DNA of 30,491 bases from SZUA-584 sp964441275 (GCA_964441275.1 CAYTUG010000022.1:1-30491), one strand, 5' to 3'. Shown: positions 1 through 8,350, counted from the stretch's first letter. The notes: generated by a model from the letters alone, not told the origin. Translations and numbers: made by a program.

Positions 1-188
1 AGACACTTCTTTGTATTTCTAGCGGTTTTCAATGCGCTCTTATATGCGCGCAGATGAAGCAAGCCGAAGGTTCTGAGAATGCCAAGCGTAAGCGCGGCAG
101 ACGACTATTGCGAACAGAGGTTGCTCCGTGTTAAATTGAAAAAGGGAACGCATAACAGGTTCTCTAAAAAGTAAATAGTTATATATTT
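1..188. other. Region upstream of 5S rRNA, no gene recognised
   Basis: I see no open reading frame or tRNA here. If the 5S gene belongs to an rRNA operon, this would be the 23S-5S spacer, but the conserved 3' end of 23S rRNA (for example the ACTAAT block near its terminus) is not visible. The 5S gene may therefore stand alone, or the 23S gene may end left of the window. A GCGC-rich inverted repeat lies near 34-52. Confidence 0.4.
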
Positions 189-304
189 TCCGGTGGCGAT
201 AGCTAAGGGGATCCACCTGTTCTCATCCCGAACACAGAAGTTAAGCCCTTATACGCCGATAGTACTTGGCTGGAGACGGCCCGGGAGGGTAGGTAGCTGC
301 CGGA
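189..304 (+). rRNA. rrf: 5S ribosomal RNA
   Basis: The gene encodes the 5S RNA of the large ribosomal subunit. The terminal helix is formed by TCCGGTGGC at the start and GCTGCCGGA at the end. The conserved loop block ATCCCGAACACAGAAGTTAA lies at about 224-243, followed by the CGCCGATAGTACT block typical of bacterial 5S. The length of about 116 nt is normal. A strong terminator follows directly. Exact ends are set by helix pairing and could be off by one or two bases. Confidence 0.95.
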
Positions 305-323
305 TTCTAATTTTAATCCGGGG

Positions 324-361
324 AACCCGTGTGCAGTAAGCATGCGGGTTTTTTGGTTTTT
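324..361 (+). terminator. Intrinsic terminator of 5S rRNA
   Basis: An 11-bp stem (AACCCGTGTGC with GCATGCGGGTT, two G-U pairs) closes a 5-nt loop and is followed by a T-rich tail. It sits 20 nt after the 5S gene on the same strand. Confidence 0.9.
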
Positions 362-488
362 TGTAAACAACTGAACAGAAACACCTGTGGAATTTATATA
401 AGAAACTTATAAAAATACATAGATGTTTCTACTAAATCCCGCTGTAAAAACAACATTTTTTGCATAGCCCGGACTATGTGATTGTTTG

Positions 489-1841
489 CTACCCCGCAAG
501 GGAAGGTATCTTGATTATAAGAGTGGCAAGATAGAAATAAATGATTAAGGAAAAGGTATCCACAATAGTGGTAATCAACGGGCTCGCCATAATTGCAGGG
601 TCTAACTTAAGCTTTGTGGCTATTATGGGTAAAATTCCGCCGATAAGCTTTGCGACTATCACGGTCAGCATCAATGTAACAGATACCGTTAAAGCTATTT
701 CAAAACCCACGGCGTCAAAATAAAGAATACGCAGGAAATTGATAAGCGCCAATACACCACCCACTAAAATGCTTATGCGCAGCTCTTTCCAAATAACTTT
801 AAAGGTATCTTTAAGAGTAACTTCACCTAATATAAGGCTTCTGATTACAAGCGTGGAAGACTGTGTGCCAGCGTTGCCTCCGGTGTCCATAAGCATCGGT
901 ATATAAGCCGCCAATATCACAATGGACTCAAGGGTATCCGAAAACCCGCGTATTATGTACCCGGTAAGGGTTGCCGAAACCATAAGCACCAACAGCCAAA
1001 GTATTCTCTTGCGCGCCAGCTTTAACGTGCCGGCTTGTATATATTCCTCATCGGTGGGGTGTATTGCCGCCATTTTTAAAATATCTTCCGTAGCCTCTTC
1101 TTCGATGACATCAACAATATCATCAACCGTAATAACGCCGACCAAGCGTTTCTCGTTATCTACGACAGGCAAAGCGAGCAAATCATACTTTTTAAATAAA
1201 TTGGCGACACCTTCCTGGTCATCATGTGTGTACGCAAAATGTATGTCTTCGCGCATTAAATCGGCTACCTTTGTATTCTCGTTTGCAAGCACCAAATCTT
1301 TAAGAGATACTATCCCTTCAAGATGCCGTTCGTTGTCTATAACATAGCTTGTGTAGATTATTTCCTTATCGGTAGCGGTCTTTCTTATATAATTTAAAGC
1401 ATTTTTGACTGACAGCTCTTTTTTCAGGTTTATATACTCAATAGTCATCAAACTGCCCGCGGAGCTGTCCGGGTAGTTTAAAAATTGGTTAATAAGTTTT
1501 CTTTCAACATCGCTTGTGTTCTTTAATATTCTCTTTACCAAATATGCGGGCATCTCTTCGATAAAGTCGATTTTGTCATCAAAGTTTAAATCATCCAATA
1601 TGCTTGACAGTTCTTCTTCGTTTACAATGCTTGATATGTGCGTTTGCTTTTCCGAGCTTAAAAAAGAAAAAGTATCTGCAGCCAATTCCTTAGGAAGCAA
1701 CCTAAACACCGTGATAGCTTGCTTTTCATCAAGAGAGTCAATAAACTCTGCTAAATCCTGAATAGGATGTTTAGCAAGCTCTTGCTTTAAAACTGAAAAG
1801 TTTTTTTCTTCAAGTATAGTGTTAAGCTTTAAAAAATCCAT
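489..1841 (-). CDS. mgtE: Magnesium transporter MgtE
   Basis: This is a Mg2+ channel/transporter of the cytoplasmic membrane. At 450 aa it has the usual length. Domain order is canonical: an N-terminal helical MgtE_N domain (about 1-125), a pair of CBS domains (about 130-255) that sense cytoplasmic Mg2+, and a C-terminal membrane domain with five helices (about 275-450). The signature GGNAGTQSSTLVIR of the membrane domain is present at about 325. The ATG is preceded by AAGGAA at suitable spacing. A sigma-A promoter lies about 30 nt upstream, so the 5' UTR is too short to hold an M-box riboswitch. It appears monocistronic: the 5S gene lies downstream on the other strand. Confidence 0.96.
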   Translation of the reverse strand: MDFLKLNTILEEKNFSVLKQELAKHPIQDLAEFIDSLDEKQAITVFRLLPKELAADTFSFLSSEKQTHISSIVNEEELSSILDDLNFDDKIDFIEEMPAYLVKRILKNTSDVERKLINQFLNYPDSSAGSLMTIEYINLKKELSVKNALNYIRKTATDKEIIYTSYVIDNERHLEGIVSLKDLVLANENTKVADLMREDIHFAYTHDDQEGVANLFKKYDLLALPVVDNEKRLVGVITVDDIVDVIEEEATEDILKMAAIHPTDEEYIQAGTLKLARKRILWLLVLMVSATLTGYIIRGFSDTLESIVILAAYIPMLMDTGGNAGTQSSTLVIRSLILGEVTLKDTFKVIWKELRISILVGGVLALINFLRILYFDAVGFEIALTVSVTLMLTVIVAKLIGGILPIIATKLKLDPAIMASPLITTIVDTFSLIIYFYLATLIIKIPSLAG

Positions 1842-1871
1842 TATAATTCCTTTTAAAAAAAGTCCTCTTAA

Positions 1872-1900
1872 AGTATAAAGGAAAAATTAAAGAATGACAA
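1872..1900 (-). promoter_or_regulatory. Sigma-A promoter of mgtE
   Basis: Read on the - strand, TTGTCA (1895-1900) and TATACT (1872-1877) are separated by 17 bp. The predicted transcript starts near 1865, about 24 nt before the mgtE ATG. Confidence 0.75.
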
Positions 1901-2044
1901 TCAAATTAATGTTCTCAAGGTATAAAAAAGTACAAACAAATATTGCTTTTATATTAGCGAATAGCTTTGTGACGCTTATTTATTATTAGCCGGCTTTTGC
2001 GAATTATTACTGCTTAAGCTGCCGCGTTACGCTAAGCGTACAAT

Positions 2045-2356
2045 CTATTTGGGCCGGTATGTGATGCAGTTGCATATCATTTCATCATGAGGGTCATCAA
2101 TTTGCACTTTGTTGGCCTGACATCTAAACGATTGGTTATAAATGCACTGTGAAACGTTGCATGTGATTTTGGGAGAACACATTTCGTCGCCAAATTCTGT
2201 GTCTGCGATGTTTGGCTTGGCAACAAAGCTATCGTTTCTTGTGTAGGTGTCGCAAAAGGTTTCGTTTTCTGCAATGCTGATAAGTATATTATCAGCAATA
2301 CAACTGCTGTGTTTATTGTAAGCGCAATCGTGCGCCTGGCAGCTTAAAGCTCTCAT
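2045..2356 (-). CDS. Small Cys-rich protein with two DUF1540 domains
   Basis: A 103-aa protein of unknown function with two copies of the DUF1540 motif. The first runs from about residue 4 to 39 and the second from about 63 to 102. Each has four conserved Cys (first copy C6, C11, C19, C35) in a pattern that suggests metal binding. DUF1540 proteins are common in Clostridia and Bacilli and often occur as short one- or two-domain proteins. I chose the internal ATG at 2356 because GAAAGGG sits 6 nt upstream. An in-frame ATG at 2437 has no comparable ribosome site and lies only a few bases after the predicted transcription start. The gene is divergent from rho. Metal binding is inferred from the Cys pattern only. 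Confidence 0.85.
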   Translation of the reverse strand: MRALSCQAHDCAYNKHSSCIADNILISIAENETFCDTYTRNDSFVAKPNIADTEFGDEMCSPKITCNVSQCIYNQSFRCQANKVQIDDPHDEMICNCITYRPK

Positions 2357-2450
2357 TGGTATCCCTTTCTCGCAGTTTTGACAAATGGTTTGCATATAGT
2401 TTGGCAACAGACGCCCAAAGGGCATATGTCCGCCCAACTGTGTAAAACCG

Positions 2451-2479
2451 CATATAAATAATTTATTGTAGCCTGTCCA
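2451..2479 (-). promoter_or_regulatory. Possible promoter of the DUF1540 gene
   Basis: On the - strand TGGACA (2474-2479) and TATATG (2451-2456) are 17 bp apart. It would give a leader of about 88 nt before the chosen start at 2356. The -10 is only a partial match. Confidence 0.4.
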
Positions 2480-2583
2480 TTGATATTATTCCGCTAAGTT
2501 TAAAAAGTATGTGCGCATCCTTTAAACAAATTGCCGGTTTAAACAATATAGTAACTAATATTGTCGCATAGAATTTAATACTA

Positions 2584-2613
2584 TTGACAAGACAGGGGGG
2601 GAAATAATATAAT
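2584..2613 (+). promoter_or_regulatory. Consensus sigma-A promoter of rho
   Basis: Both hexamers are perfect: TTGACA at 2584-2589 and TATAAT at 2608-2613, with an 18-bp spacer. The spacer contains a run of seven G at 2595-2601, so a one-base slip would give the optimal 17 bp. Confidence 0.85.
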
Positions 2614-2737
2614 TGGGTTAGTCAAAGTGGCTAGAATTTCTTTTAGTACGTTGATTCCCAGTATTTTTAATTATTATGTCGGGTATTATTTACGTGTCGG
2701 ATTTTAATTTTTTCATTGCGACAAAAGGAGAGTAGTT

Positions 2738-4285
2738 TTGGATATAAGCTTACTTAAAACAAAAAGCTTAATGGATTTGCGCGAAATTGCAAAGATGGTA
2801 GGTATAAAATCGGTTACTAAGTATCGCAAGGGCGAGCTTTTGGATATGCTGTATGAGCTTGATAAAAAAGCGCGTGATAATACGCAGACTGAAATGCCGC
2901 AAGAGGAATCCGGGTATTCCGGTTACGGTGACGATTACGAATATTACGACAATCAAACTTCGGATAGCAATATCCCCGTTTACCAGCAAGAGGCTATTGA
3001 GGATGGCGAAGGGGAGAGGAAGTTTGAGAAACCCGCTGAAAGCGCCGACGGCGAAGAAAAGAAGATAATAGAATATGTTATGGGCAACGATGCGGTAAAC
3101 GAGCTTCTTAACAAAGGTGATTGCGGAGACGCACTTGGAATATTAGAAGTTTTGCCGGAAGGTTACGGTTTTTTACGCAGCGAAAACTATTTACCCGGCA
3201 ATAAAGATGTATACGTCTCTATGGCGCAGATACGCAAATTTAATTTGAAGACGGGCGACAAAGTCAGAGGCAAAACCCGCCCGGCTAAGGATGCCGAAAA
3301 GTTGAACGCATTGCTTTTTATTGAGCAAGTGAACGATGATACGGTTGAAAAATGCATAAATCGCAGACCGTTTGAGGATTTAACCCCAATACACCCCGAA
3401 AACCGGCTAACTCTTGAACGCCCGGACGTCGCTAAAGATCTTGCGATACGCTTGATTGATTTGATATCGCCCATTGGAAAAGGTCAACGCGGGCTTATAG
3501 TTTCTCCTCCAAAGGCGGGCAAAACTATTATGCTCAAGAAAATAGCCAACAGTATAACGGCTAATTATCCGGATGTTAACCTTCTTGTGCTTTTGATTGA
3601 TGAACGTCCTGAAGAAGTTACAGATATGCAGCGCTCAACAAAGGCTGAGGTGGTTTATTCAACGTTTGACGAAAAACCGGAAAATCACACCCGGGTTTCC
3701 GAAATGGTGATTGAGCGTGCAAAAAGGTTGGTCGAACAAGGCAAAGATGTTGTAGTGCTTCTTGACAGTATCACAAGGCTTGCCCGGGCTTATAACCTTA
3801 TTATTCCGCCTACCGGCAGAACGCTTTCGGGCGGGCTTGACCCGGGTTCGTTATATAAGCCTAAGCGGTTTTTCGGAGCCGCCCGAAACATTGAGTTTGG
3901 CGGCAGTTTAACCATTATTGCTACTGCGCTTGTAGACACAGGCTCGCGCATGGATGAAATTATATATGAAGAATTTAAAGGCACAGGCAATATGGAAATA
4001 CATCTTGACCGTAAGCTTTCGGAAAGGCGCATTTTCCCTGCAATCGATTTGCATAAGTCGAGCACCCGGCGTGAAGAGCTGCTGCTGTCCAAAAAAGAGT
4101 TGGAAGGCATCTGGGCAATAAGAAAAGTTATGGCGGGCGGCAACACGGCGGAGATTACCGAACAGTTGATAAGCATGCTTGTAAAAACGCGCGATAATTT
4201 AGCATTTTTAGAAAAGTTAAGAAGCTGGTTTGGCATATGGGATAAAGAAGGATACAATTTTACGCCAAAAAGCAGAAGCTTCTAA
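2738..4285 (+). CDS. rho: Transcription termination factor Rho
   Basis: Rho is a hexameric RNA helicase that ends transcription of untranslated RNA. The 515-aa protein has an N-terminal Rho_N helical domain (1-46), an acidic, Tyr- and Gly-rich insertion of about 60 residues (about 50-110) that looks disordered, a cold-shock-like RNA-binding domain (about 130-198), and the RecA-type motor. The P-loop SPPKAGKT is at 256-263 and the Walker B strand DVVVLLDS at about 337-344. Extra sequence between the first two domains is common in Rho of many phyla. The start is TTG: AAAAGGAG ends 7 nt before it, and no ATG fits better. The gene converges with yigZ, leaving a gap of only 16 nt; a weak CCGG hairpin with a T-rich tail lies within the yigZ 3' end. 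Confidence 0.97.
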   Translation: MDISLLKTKSLMDLREIAKMVGIKSVTKYRKGELLDMLYELDKKARDNTQTEMPQEESGYSGYGDDYEYYDNQTSDSNIPVYQQEAIEDGEGERKFEKPAESADGEEKKIIEYVMGNDAVNELLNKGDCGDALGILEVLPEGYGFLRSENYLPGNKDVYVSMAQIRKFNLKTGDKVRGKTRPAKDAEKLNALLFIEQVNDDTVEKCINRRPFEDLTPIHPENRLTLERPDVAKDLAIRLIDLISPIGKGQRGLIVSPPKAGKTIMLKKIANSITANYPDVNLLVLLIDERPEEVTDMQRSTKAEVVYSTFDEKPENHTRVSEMVIERAKRLVEQGKDVVVLLDSITRLARAYNLIIPPTGRTLSGGLDPGSLYKPKRFFGAARNIEFGGSLTIIATALVDTGSRMDEIIYEEFKGTGNMEIHLDRKLSERRIFPAIDLHKSSTRREELLLSKKELEGIWAIRKVMAGGNTAEITEQLISMLVKTRDNLAFLEKLRSWFGIWDKEGYNFTPKSRSF

Positions 4286-4301
4286 ACCAGGCAATAAAAA
4301 A

Positions 4302-4916
4302 TTAAATATCAGCTAAAATCTGTTCGCTTCCGGAAAGAACCGGGTTTGTTTTTCCTGATGTTAAGTTGCGGATTAGTTTTAGTACTGTATCGCAGTTTTC
4401 TTGAGCGATATAAACCTTAGCGCGCACATCGCTGCCGTAAACAATGTTGTCTATCTTGCACCCGGCTGAAATCAAAGGGGTTTGCAGGCGCGAAAACGAT
4501 GCAAAATCAAATACGCAATCGTAAATGTTGCATGTTATCAAACGAACCTTTTGCGCCGCATTTAATGTTTGTGTCGTGCATTGTGTGTAAGCGCGCACAA
4601 GTCCGGGAGCGCCTAAAAGTATTCCGCCAAAATAGCGCGTTACGATGACAAGCACATCTACAAGCCCGAAGTTTTTTATCACTTCAAGTATTGGGACGCC
4701 TGCCGTTCCCTGCGGCTCTCCATCGTCTGAATAACGCATTGTATTATTTTCAAGCCTCCATGCATAACAACTGTGGCGTGCGTCTTGGTGCTGCTTTTTG
4801 CGGTGCTCAATAATGCGCTGCGCATCAGCTTGAGTACCAATACGAAACGCAGCCCCAAGGAAACGTGATTTTTTAATTGTAATGCATGTTTCCAGACAAT
4901 TTTTTATGGTTATCAT
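4302..4916 (-). CDS. yigZ: YigZ/IMPACT family protein (UPF0029)
   Basis: A 204-aa member of the YigZ/YvyE branch of the IMPACT family. The N-terminal UPF0029 domain (about 1-125) carries the family motifs SDDGEPQGTAG and RYFGGILLGAPGLVRAY. The C-terminal part (about 135-200) corresponds to the ferredoxin-like DUF1949 domain. The biochemical role in bacteria is not settled; a ribosome- or nucleic-acid-linked role is proposed for the family. It begins 10 nt after tyrS on the same strand and has only a weak ribosome site (GAG), so translation is probably coupled to tyrS. Confidence 0.9.
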   Translation of the reverse strand: MITIKNCLETCITIKKSRFLGAAFRIGTQADAQRIIEHRKKQHQDARHSCYAWRLENNTMRYSDDGEPQGTAGVPILEVIKNFGLVDVLVIVTRYFGGILLGAPGLVRAYTQCTTQTLNAAQKVRLITCNIYDCVFDFASFSRLQTPLISAGCKIDNIVYGSDVRAKVYIAQENCDTVLKLIRNLTSGKTNPVLSGSEQILADI

Positions 4917-4926
4917 TTGGATTACT

Positions 4927-6141
4927 CTATTTTAACACTACTTTGTGATAAAGTTTTTTACCTTTTTTGATAAGCATTTCTCCGTTTACAAACTGCTGTT
5001 CTGTTACGGCAAAAAACTCGTCCGATATCTTGTCGCCGTTTACCATAATCCCGCCTTGTGTGATAAGCCTTCTGCCTTCACCGCGTGAAGATGTAATGCC
5101 GCAGGTCTGCAGCAAATCAATTATTTTTAAATCCGTCACGTCCGATATGAACGTAGTCGGTATGGAGCCTTTGTGAGCGCCGCCTTCAAACAAAGCTTCT
5201 GTTGCCGCCTTGGCGTTATCGGCTTCTTTTGTGCCGTGTATCTGCAAAGTGACATTGTAAGCCAAAGCTATTTTTGCTGCGTTTATCCTTTCATCTGAGT
5301 ATTTACAAAGTTTTTTTATCTCTTCAACGGGCAAAAATGTAAGCAGCAGCAAACACTTCTCGACATCGTCGTCCGAAACGTTGCGCCAATACTGGTAAAA
5401 ATCGAAAGGAGATGTTTTTTTAGAGTCAAGCCATACCGCCCCTTTTTCTGTTTTGCCCATCTTGCGCCCGTCGCCGGTCAAAAGCAAAGAAAAAGTCATT
5501 CCGAACGCTTCGCGCCGTTCTTTGCGTCTGATAAGGTCGGCGCCTGCAAGTATATTTGACCATTGATCGTCTCCCCCTAATTGCAGCAAGCATCCATATT
5601 GCCTGTTAAGCACTAAAAAATCGTATGCTTGCATCAACATATAGTTAAACTCAAGGAAGGTAAGCCCTTTTTCCATTCTGTTTTTATAGCATTCGGCTGT
5701 TAACATTCGGTTAACTGAAAAATGAACTCCTATGTTGCGAAGAAATTCAACATAATTTAAAGTTAACAGCCAATCCGCGTTGTTGACCATAAGCGCCTTG
5801 CCTTCGCCAAAATCTAAAAAACGCCCAATCTGTTGTTTGAAAACAAATGCGTTTTGATTTATTTCTTCCGCCGTAAGCATTTTGCGAAGGTCGGCTTTTC
5901 CGGAAGGATCGCCCACCATTGTTGTTCCGCCGCCAATAAGCGCAATCGGGCGATGACCGGCGCGCTGCATATGAGCCATAGCCATAAGCTGCACATAATG
6001 GCCTATATGAAGGCTGTCCGCAGTGGGGTCAAAACCTATATAAAATGTTACGCTTTGTTTGCCCAAAAGATCTGATAAGCCCTCATGGGTAATTTGTTTT
6101 ATATATCCTCTTTCCAATAGAACATCGTATGCATTTTTCAT
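4927..6141 (-). CDS. tyrS: Tyrosyl-tRNA synthetase
   Basis: This class I aminoacyl-tRNA synthetase charges tRNA-Tyr. The 404-aa protein has the HIGH motif at residues 45-48, a KMSKS-loop variant KMGKT, and a C-terminal S4 RNA-binding domain (about 335-400). I chose the internal ATG at 6141, preceded by GGGAGAG, because the sequence upstream of it in the longer frame has no homology to TyrRS and overlaps the promoter. The gene lies in a two-gene unit with yigZ. The leader is short and lacks the T-box consensus that controls many Firmicute tyrS genes, so tRNA-dependent attenuation is unlikely here. Confidence 0.96.
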   Translation of the reverse strand: MKNAYDVLLERGYIKQITHEGLSDLLGKQSVTFYIGFDPTADSLHIGHYVQLMAMAHMQRAGHRPIALIGGGTTMVGDPSGKADLRKMLTAEEINQNAFVFKQQIGRFLDFGEGKALMVNNADWLLTLNYVEFLRNIGVHFSVNRMLTAECYKNRMEKGLTFLEFNYMLMQAYDFLVLNRQYGCLLQLGGDDQWSNILAGADLIRRKERREAFGMTFSLLLTGDGRKMGKTEKGAVWLDSKKTSPFDFYQYWRNVSDDDVEKCLLLLTFLPVEEIKKLCKYSDERINAAKIALAYNVTLQIHGTKEADNAKAATEALFEGGAHKGSIPTTFISDVTDLKIIDLLQTCGITSSRGEGRRLITQGGIMVNGDKISDEFFAVTEQQFVNGEMLIKKGKKLYHKVVLK

Positions 6142-6172
6142 AACTCTCTCCCGTCCTTTAGTTCCGTATTGT

Positions 6173-6201
6173 ATTATATCGGCTGATATTAGCTGTTGCA
6201 A
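6173..6201 (-). promoter_or_regulatory. Sigma-A promoter of tyrS-yigZ
   Basis: On the - strand TTGCAA (6196-6201) and TATAAT (6173-6178) are 17 bp apart. The predicted start lies about 25 nt before the tyrS ATG. Confidence 0.8.
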
Positions 6202-6283
6202 GGACAATACATACGGAAAAAACAAAGAAATATGTCTAAAAGTATGACAAATGATTATTAAATGTATAAATTACAGACAATAG

Positions 6284-6311
6284 GCAGGAAAAACATACCT
6301 CAATAGCGAAT
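6284..6311 (+). promoter_or_regulatory. Sigma-H promoter of spoVG
   Basis: GCAGGAAAA at 6284-6292 and AGCGAAT at 6305-6311 are separated by 12 bp. This fits the Bacillus sigma-H consensus (RNAGGAWWW, 11-12 bp, RNNGAAT) at every defined position. The Bacillus subtilis spoVG gene is a classic sigma-H target. The predicted start is about 35 nt before the spoVG ATG. Confidence 0.8.
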
Positions 6312-6353
6312 TTTAACAGGTAGACAATCGGACCGCTGGCAAGGAGGATGCAA

Positions 6354-6653
6354 ATGGATATTACAGATATTCGTATAAGACGAATTGAAACGATGGGAAA
6401 GCTAAAAGCAGTTGTATCGATTACCTTTGACGATATGTTCGCAGTCCATGACATGAAGATAATCGAAGGGCAAAATGGTTTTTTTATTGCGATGCCATCA
6501 AGAAGAACGCCTAACGGAGAGTACAAAGATATTGCGCACCCGATCAATTCAGAGGCAAGAGCCATGCTGCAAACAGCCATACTTGAAAGATTCGAAAGCC
6601 TGTCCGAAGATGAAAACTACGCGTCTTTTCCCACCCAAAGCAGTTCTATGTAG
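6354..6653 (+). CDS. spoVG: SpoVG, septation/sporulation regulator
   Basis: SpoVG is a small RNA/DNA-binding regulator that affects asymmetric septation in sporulating Firmicutes and virulence genes in others. The 99-aa protein shows the family opening MDITDIRIRRIE, then the core FFIAMPSRRTPNGEYKDIAHPIN. An in-frame ATG two codons earlier directly abuts the AAGGAGG and would leave no spacing. The ATG at 6354 lies 6 nt from it and matches family N-termini. A sigma-H promoter lies upstream and a terminator downstream, so it is monocistronic and divergent from tyrS. Confidence 0.96.
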   Translation: MDITDIRIRRIETMGKLKAVVSITFDDMFAVHDMKIIEGQNGFFIAMPSRRTPNGEYKDIAHPINSEARAMLQTAILERFESLSEDENYASFPTQSSSM

Positions 6654-6678
6654 CAATATTTTAGAACTGGCCATAAGT

Positions 6679-6714
6679 GCCCCGTAAATGCGGGGCTTCG
6701 TTTTTATTTTAGCT
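6679..6714 (+). terminator. Terminator of spoVG
   Basis: GCCCCG and CGGGGC form a 6-bp stem with a 6-nt loop, followed by a T-rich stretch on the + strand. It lies 25 nt after the spoVG stop. The - strand side has no T run, so it is a poor terminator for the converging PIN/TRAM gene. Confidence 0.8.
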
Positions 6715-7786
6715 TGGCAAATATCATTCTGCCTGCCGCAGTTTGAATGACGCTGGTTACAGTCACGCTTATTGGTTTGTTGTGTTCTTTTTGACCGCCT
6801 TCCACAACGATCATAGTTCCATCGTCAAGGTAAGCTATGCCTTGCCCGGGTTCTTTTCCGTCTTTGACTACCATTACGTTCATCTCTTCGCCGGGCAACA
6901 CCACCGGCTTAACCGCATTTGAAAGCTCGTTGATATTTAAAACCTTAACGCCTTTGACGCTTGCAACCTTGTTAAGATTGTAATCGTTTGTAACGACAAT
7001 CCCGCCAAGATCTTTCGCGAGTAAAAGCAGCTTTGCATCTACGTCCAAAGATTCCTGCATATCGGTATGAACAATACGCACAGGCAGATCAAGCTCTGTT
7101 TGTATGCGTTTTAAGATGTCAAGCCCGCGCCTTCCGCGGTTGCGTTTTAAATCGTCGGACGAATCGGCAATATGCCGCAGTTCATCTAACACAAACTCGG
7201 GTATTATCAATACGCCTTCTATTATGCCCGTATTGCAAATATCAAATATGCGCCCGTCAATAATAACGCTGGTATCAAGCAGTTTAGGCTGCGCGGCATC
7301 GGGGTTTTTATCTTTTTCTTCGGTGTCTTTGTGCCTGCGGAAGAATTCAGAAAAATTTGAACGATAGCGAATGAGTATGGATATGCCTAAGGAAACGCTG
7401 ACAATATAGATAAGAACATTAAATATGCCCGCAAGCCAAGGAAGCATTATAAAGCTGCTGATTAAAGATGACAAATAATAAGCGACAACAAGGCCAAATA
7501 TTAAACCGATTGTTGCGGGAATAACAACATTGGGAGGAAGCTTGGATATTTTTTTATCGGCGTCTTTTGCCGATTTTAAAGCAAGCGATACCAAGGGTTT
7601 GGAAATAAAAAGAAACACAATACCCGATATTATCCCGGAGCTAATATAAACCAACAGTTTAAGATATTCCGGAAGCATATATGGGGGTTCGAAAGTGGTT
7701 AATAATTCTAATATGAGAGCTACGATGCCCGGGCCTACAAACAACCCGACCAATGTTATAAAAAAACGCGCAATATTTTTGCCCAT
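6704..7786 (-). CDS. Membrane PIN/TRAM-domain protein (YacL type)
   Basis: A 360-aa protein similar in layout to Bacillus YacL. The N-terminal part has four predicted membrane helices (about 5-30, 42-66, 88-112, 114-140). A PIN-type nuclease domain follows (about 170-290), with acidic residues in LLDTSVIIDGR, VLDEL, DAKLL and VVTNDYNLN that match PIN metal ligands. A TRAM RNA-binding domain (about 300-360) ends the protein. It is expected to be a membrane-tethered RNase, but its substrate is unknown. It follows carD by 66 nt on the same strand, a common pair in Firmicutes. The ispD/ispF genes that often come next are not here; spoVG converges instead. Confidence 0.9.
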   Translation of the reverse strand: MGKNIARFFITLVGLFVGPGIVALILELLTTFEPPYMLPEYLKLLVYISSGIISGIVFLFISKPLVSLALKSAKDADKKISKLPPNVVIPATIGLIFGLVVAYYLSSLISSFIMLPWLAGIFNVLIYIVSVSLGISILIRYRSNFSEFFRRHKDTEEKDKNPDAAQPKLLDTSVIIDGRIFDICNTGIIEGVLIIPEFVLDELRHIADSSDDLKRNRGRRGLDILKRIQTELDLPVRIVHTDMQESLDVDAKLLLLAKDLGGIVVTNDYNLNKVASVKGVKVLNINELSNAVKPVVLPGEEMNVMVVKDGKEPGQGIAYLDDGTMIVVEGGQKEHNKPISVTVTSVIQTAAGRMIFAKLK

Positions 7787-7852
7787 TAATCACCTCTAAA
7801 AATCATAAGAAATATGCAACCATGTACTAATCATATGCAATAGGGCTGTCGT

Positions 7853-8329
7853 CTACGATGGTTCCGTAATTTGTTTTTTTAGCTCTTCATCACTTTCGTT
7901 GGTTGCGAGCGCCAATTCTGAAACAAGTATTTGCATGGAGGTTCCAAGCATCTTCTTTTCGCTCGAAGACAGACTTTTTTGGGTTTCGCGTTTTAATAGG
8001 CTTTTAATAACAGAGGCAATTTCAAAAATATCGCCGGATTTGATTTTTTCAAGATTTTCGCGGTTGCGACGGTTCCAGTTGGAAGATTCTTCGATATAAT
8101 CGTTTGTTTTGAAGGTTTCTATTACGCGCTTGCATTCTTCGGGGGATATTATGCAGCGTAAACCAACTTTTTCTGCGTTATCCACCGGAACATGAACCTT
8201 AATATCGCCTTCGAAAAACCTAAGAACATAGTACTTTTTTTTCTCGCTAAGAAAAGACCTCTCTTCCACAGCTTCTATATAACCCGCACCATGCATAGGA
8301 TATGAAATTTTGTCGCCCGGTTTAAACAT
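7853..8329 (-). CDS. carD: CarD family transcription regulator
   Basis: CarD/CdnL proteins bind RNA polymerase beta and steady the open promoter complex, often at rRNA promoters. The 158-aa length is typical. The N-terminal RNAP-interaction (Tudor-like) domain covers about 1-60 and opens with the family pattern FKPGDKISYPMHGAGYI. The rest is a helical DNA-binding domain with the conserved W in SSNWNRR. The ATG is preceded by GAGGTAG. It is the first gene of a two-gene unit with the PIN/TRAM protein and has its own sigma-A promoter. Confidence 0.94.
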   Translation of the reverse strand: MFKPGDKISYPMHGAGYIEAVEERSFLSEKKKYYVLRFFEGDIKVHVPVDNAEKVGLRCIISPEECKRVIETFKTNDYIEESSNWNRRNRENLEKIKSGDIFEIASVIKSLLKRETQKSLSSSEKKMLGTSMQILVSELALATNESDEELKKQITEPS

Positions 8330-8350
8330 TATTATTCTACCTCTGTAAAT

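Larger units (their letters stand above)
2357..2737. other. Divergent intergenic region between the DUF1540 gene and rho
   Basis: No gene is seen. It holds the DUF1540 leader and promoter on the left, the rho promoter at 2584-2613, and a rho 5' leader of about 118 nt. The leader can form a broken long-range stem (TGGG..TCAA near 2613 with TTGA..CCCA near 2651) and carries a repeated TGTCGG. Long leaders on rho are known from other bacteria to serve autoregulation; whether this one does is inference. Confidence 0.5.

Noticed and set aside
1..188. 3' end of 23S rRNA
   Set aside because: The terminal helices and ACTAAT block of 23S rRNA are not present; only the 5S gene can be supported.
463..478. 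Terminator of mgtE
   Set aside because: A CATAG/CTATG stem is present, but no T run follows directly on the - strand, so support is too weak.
922..1347. 141-codon frame opposite to mgtE
   Set aside because: It is a Ser-rich antisense shadow of the mgtE CBS and membrane coding region.
3790..4257. 155-codon frame opposite to rho
   Set aside because: It lies wholly inside the conserved rho motor domain and has no ribosome site.
6142..6353. T-box leader for tyrS
   Set aside because: No TGGNACCGCG-type antiterminator sequence is seen on the - strand, and the promoter lies only about 25-60 nt before the gene.
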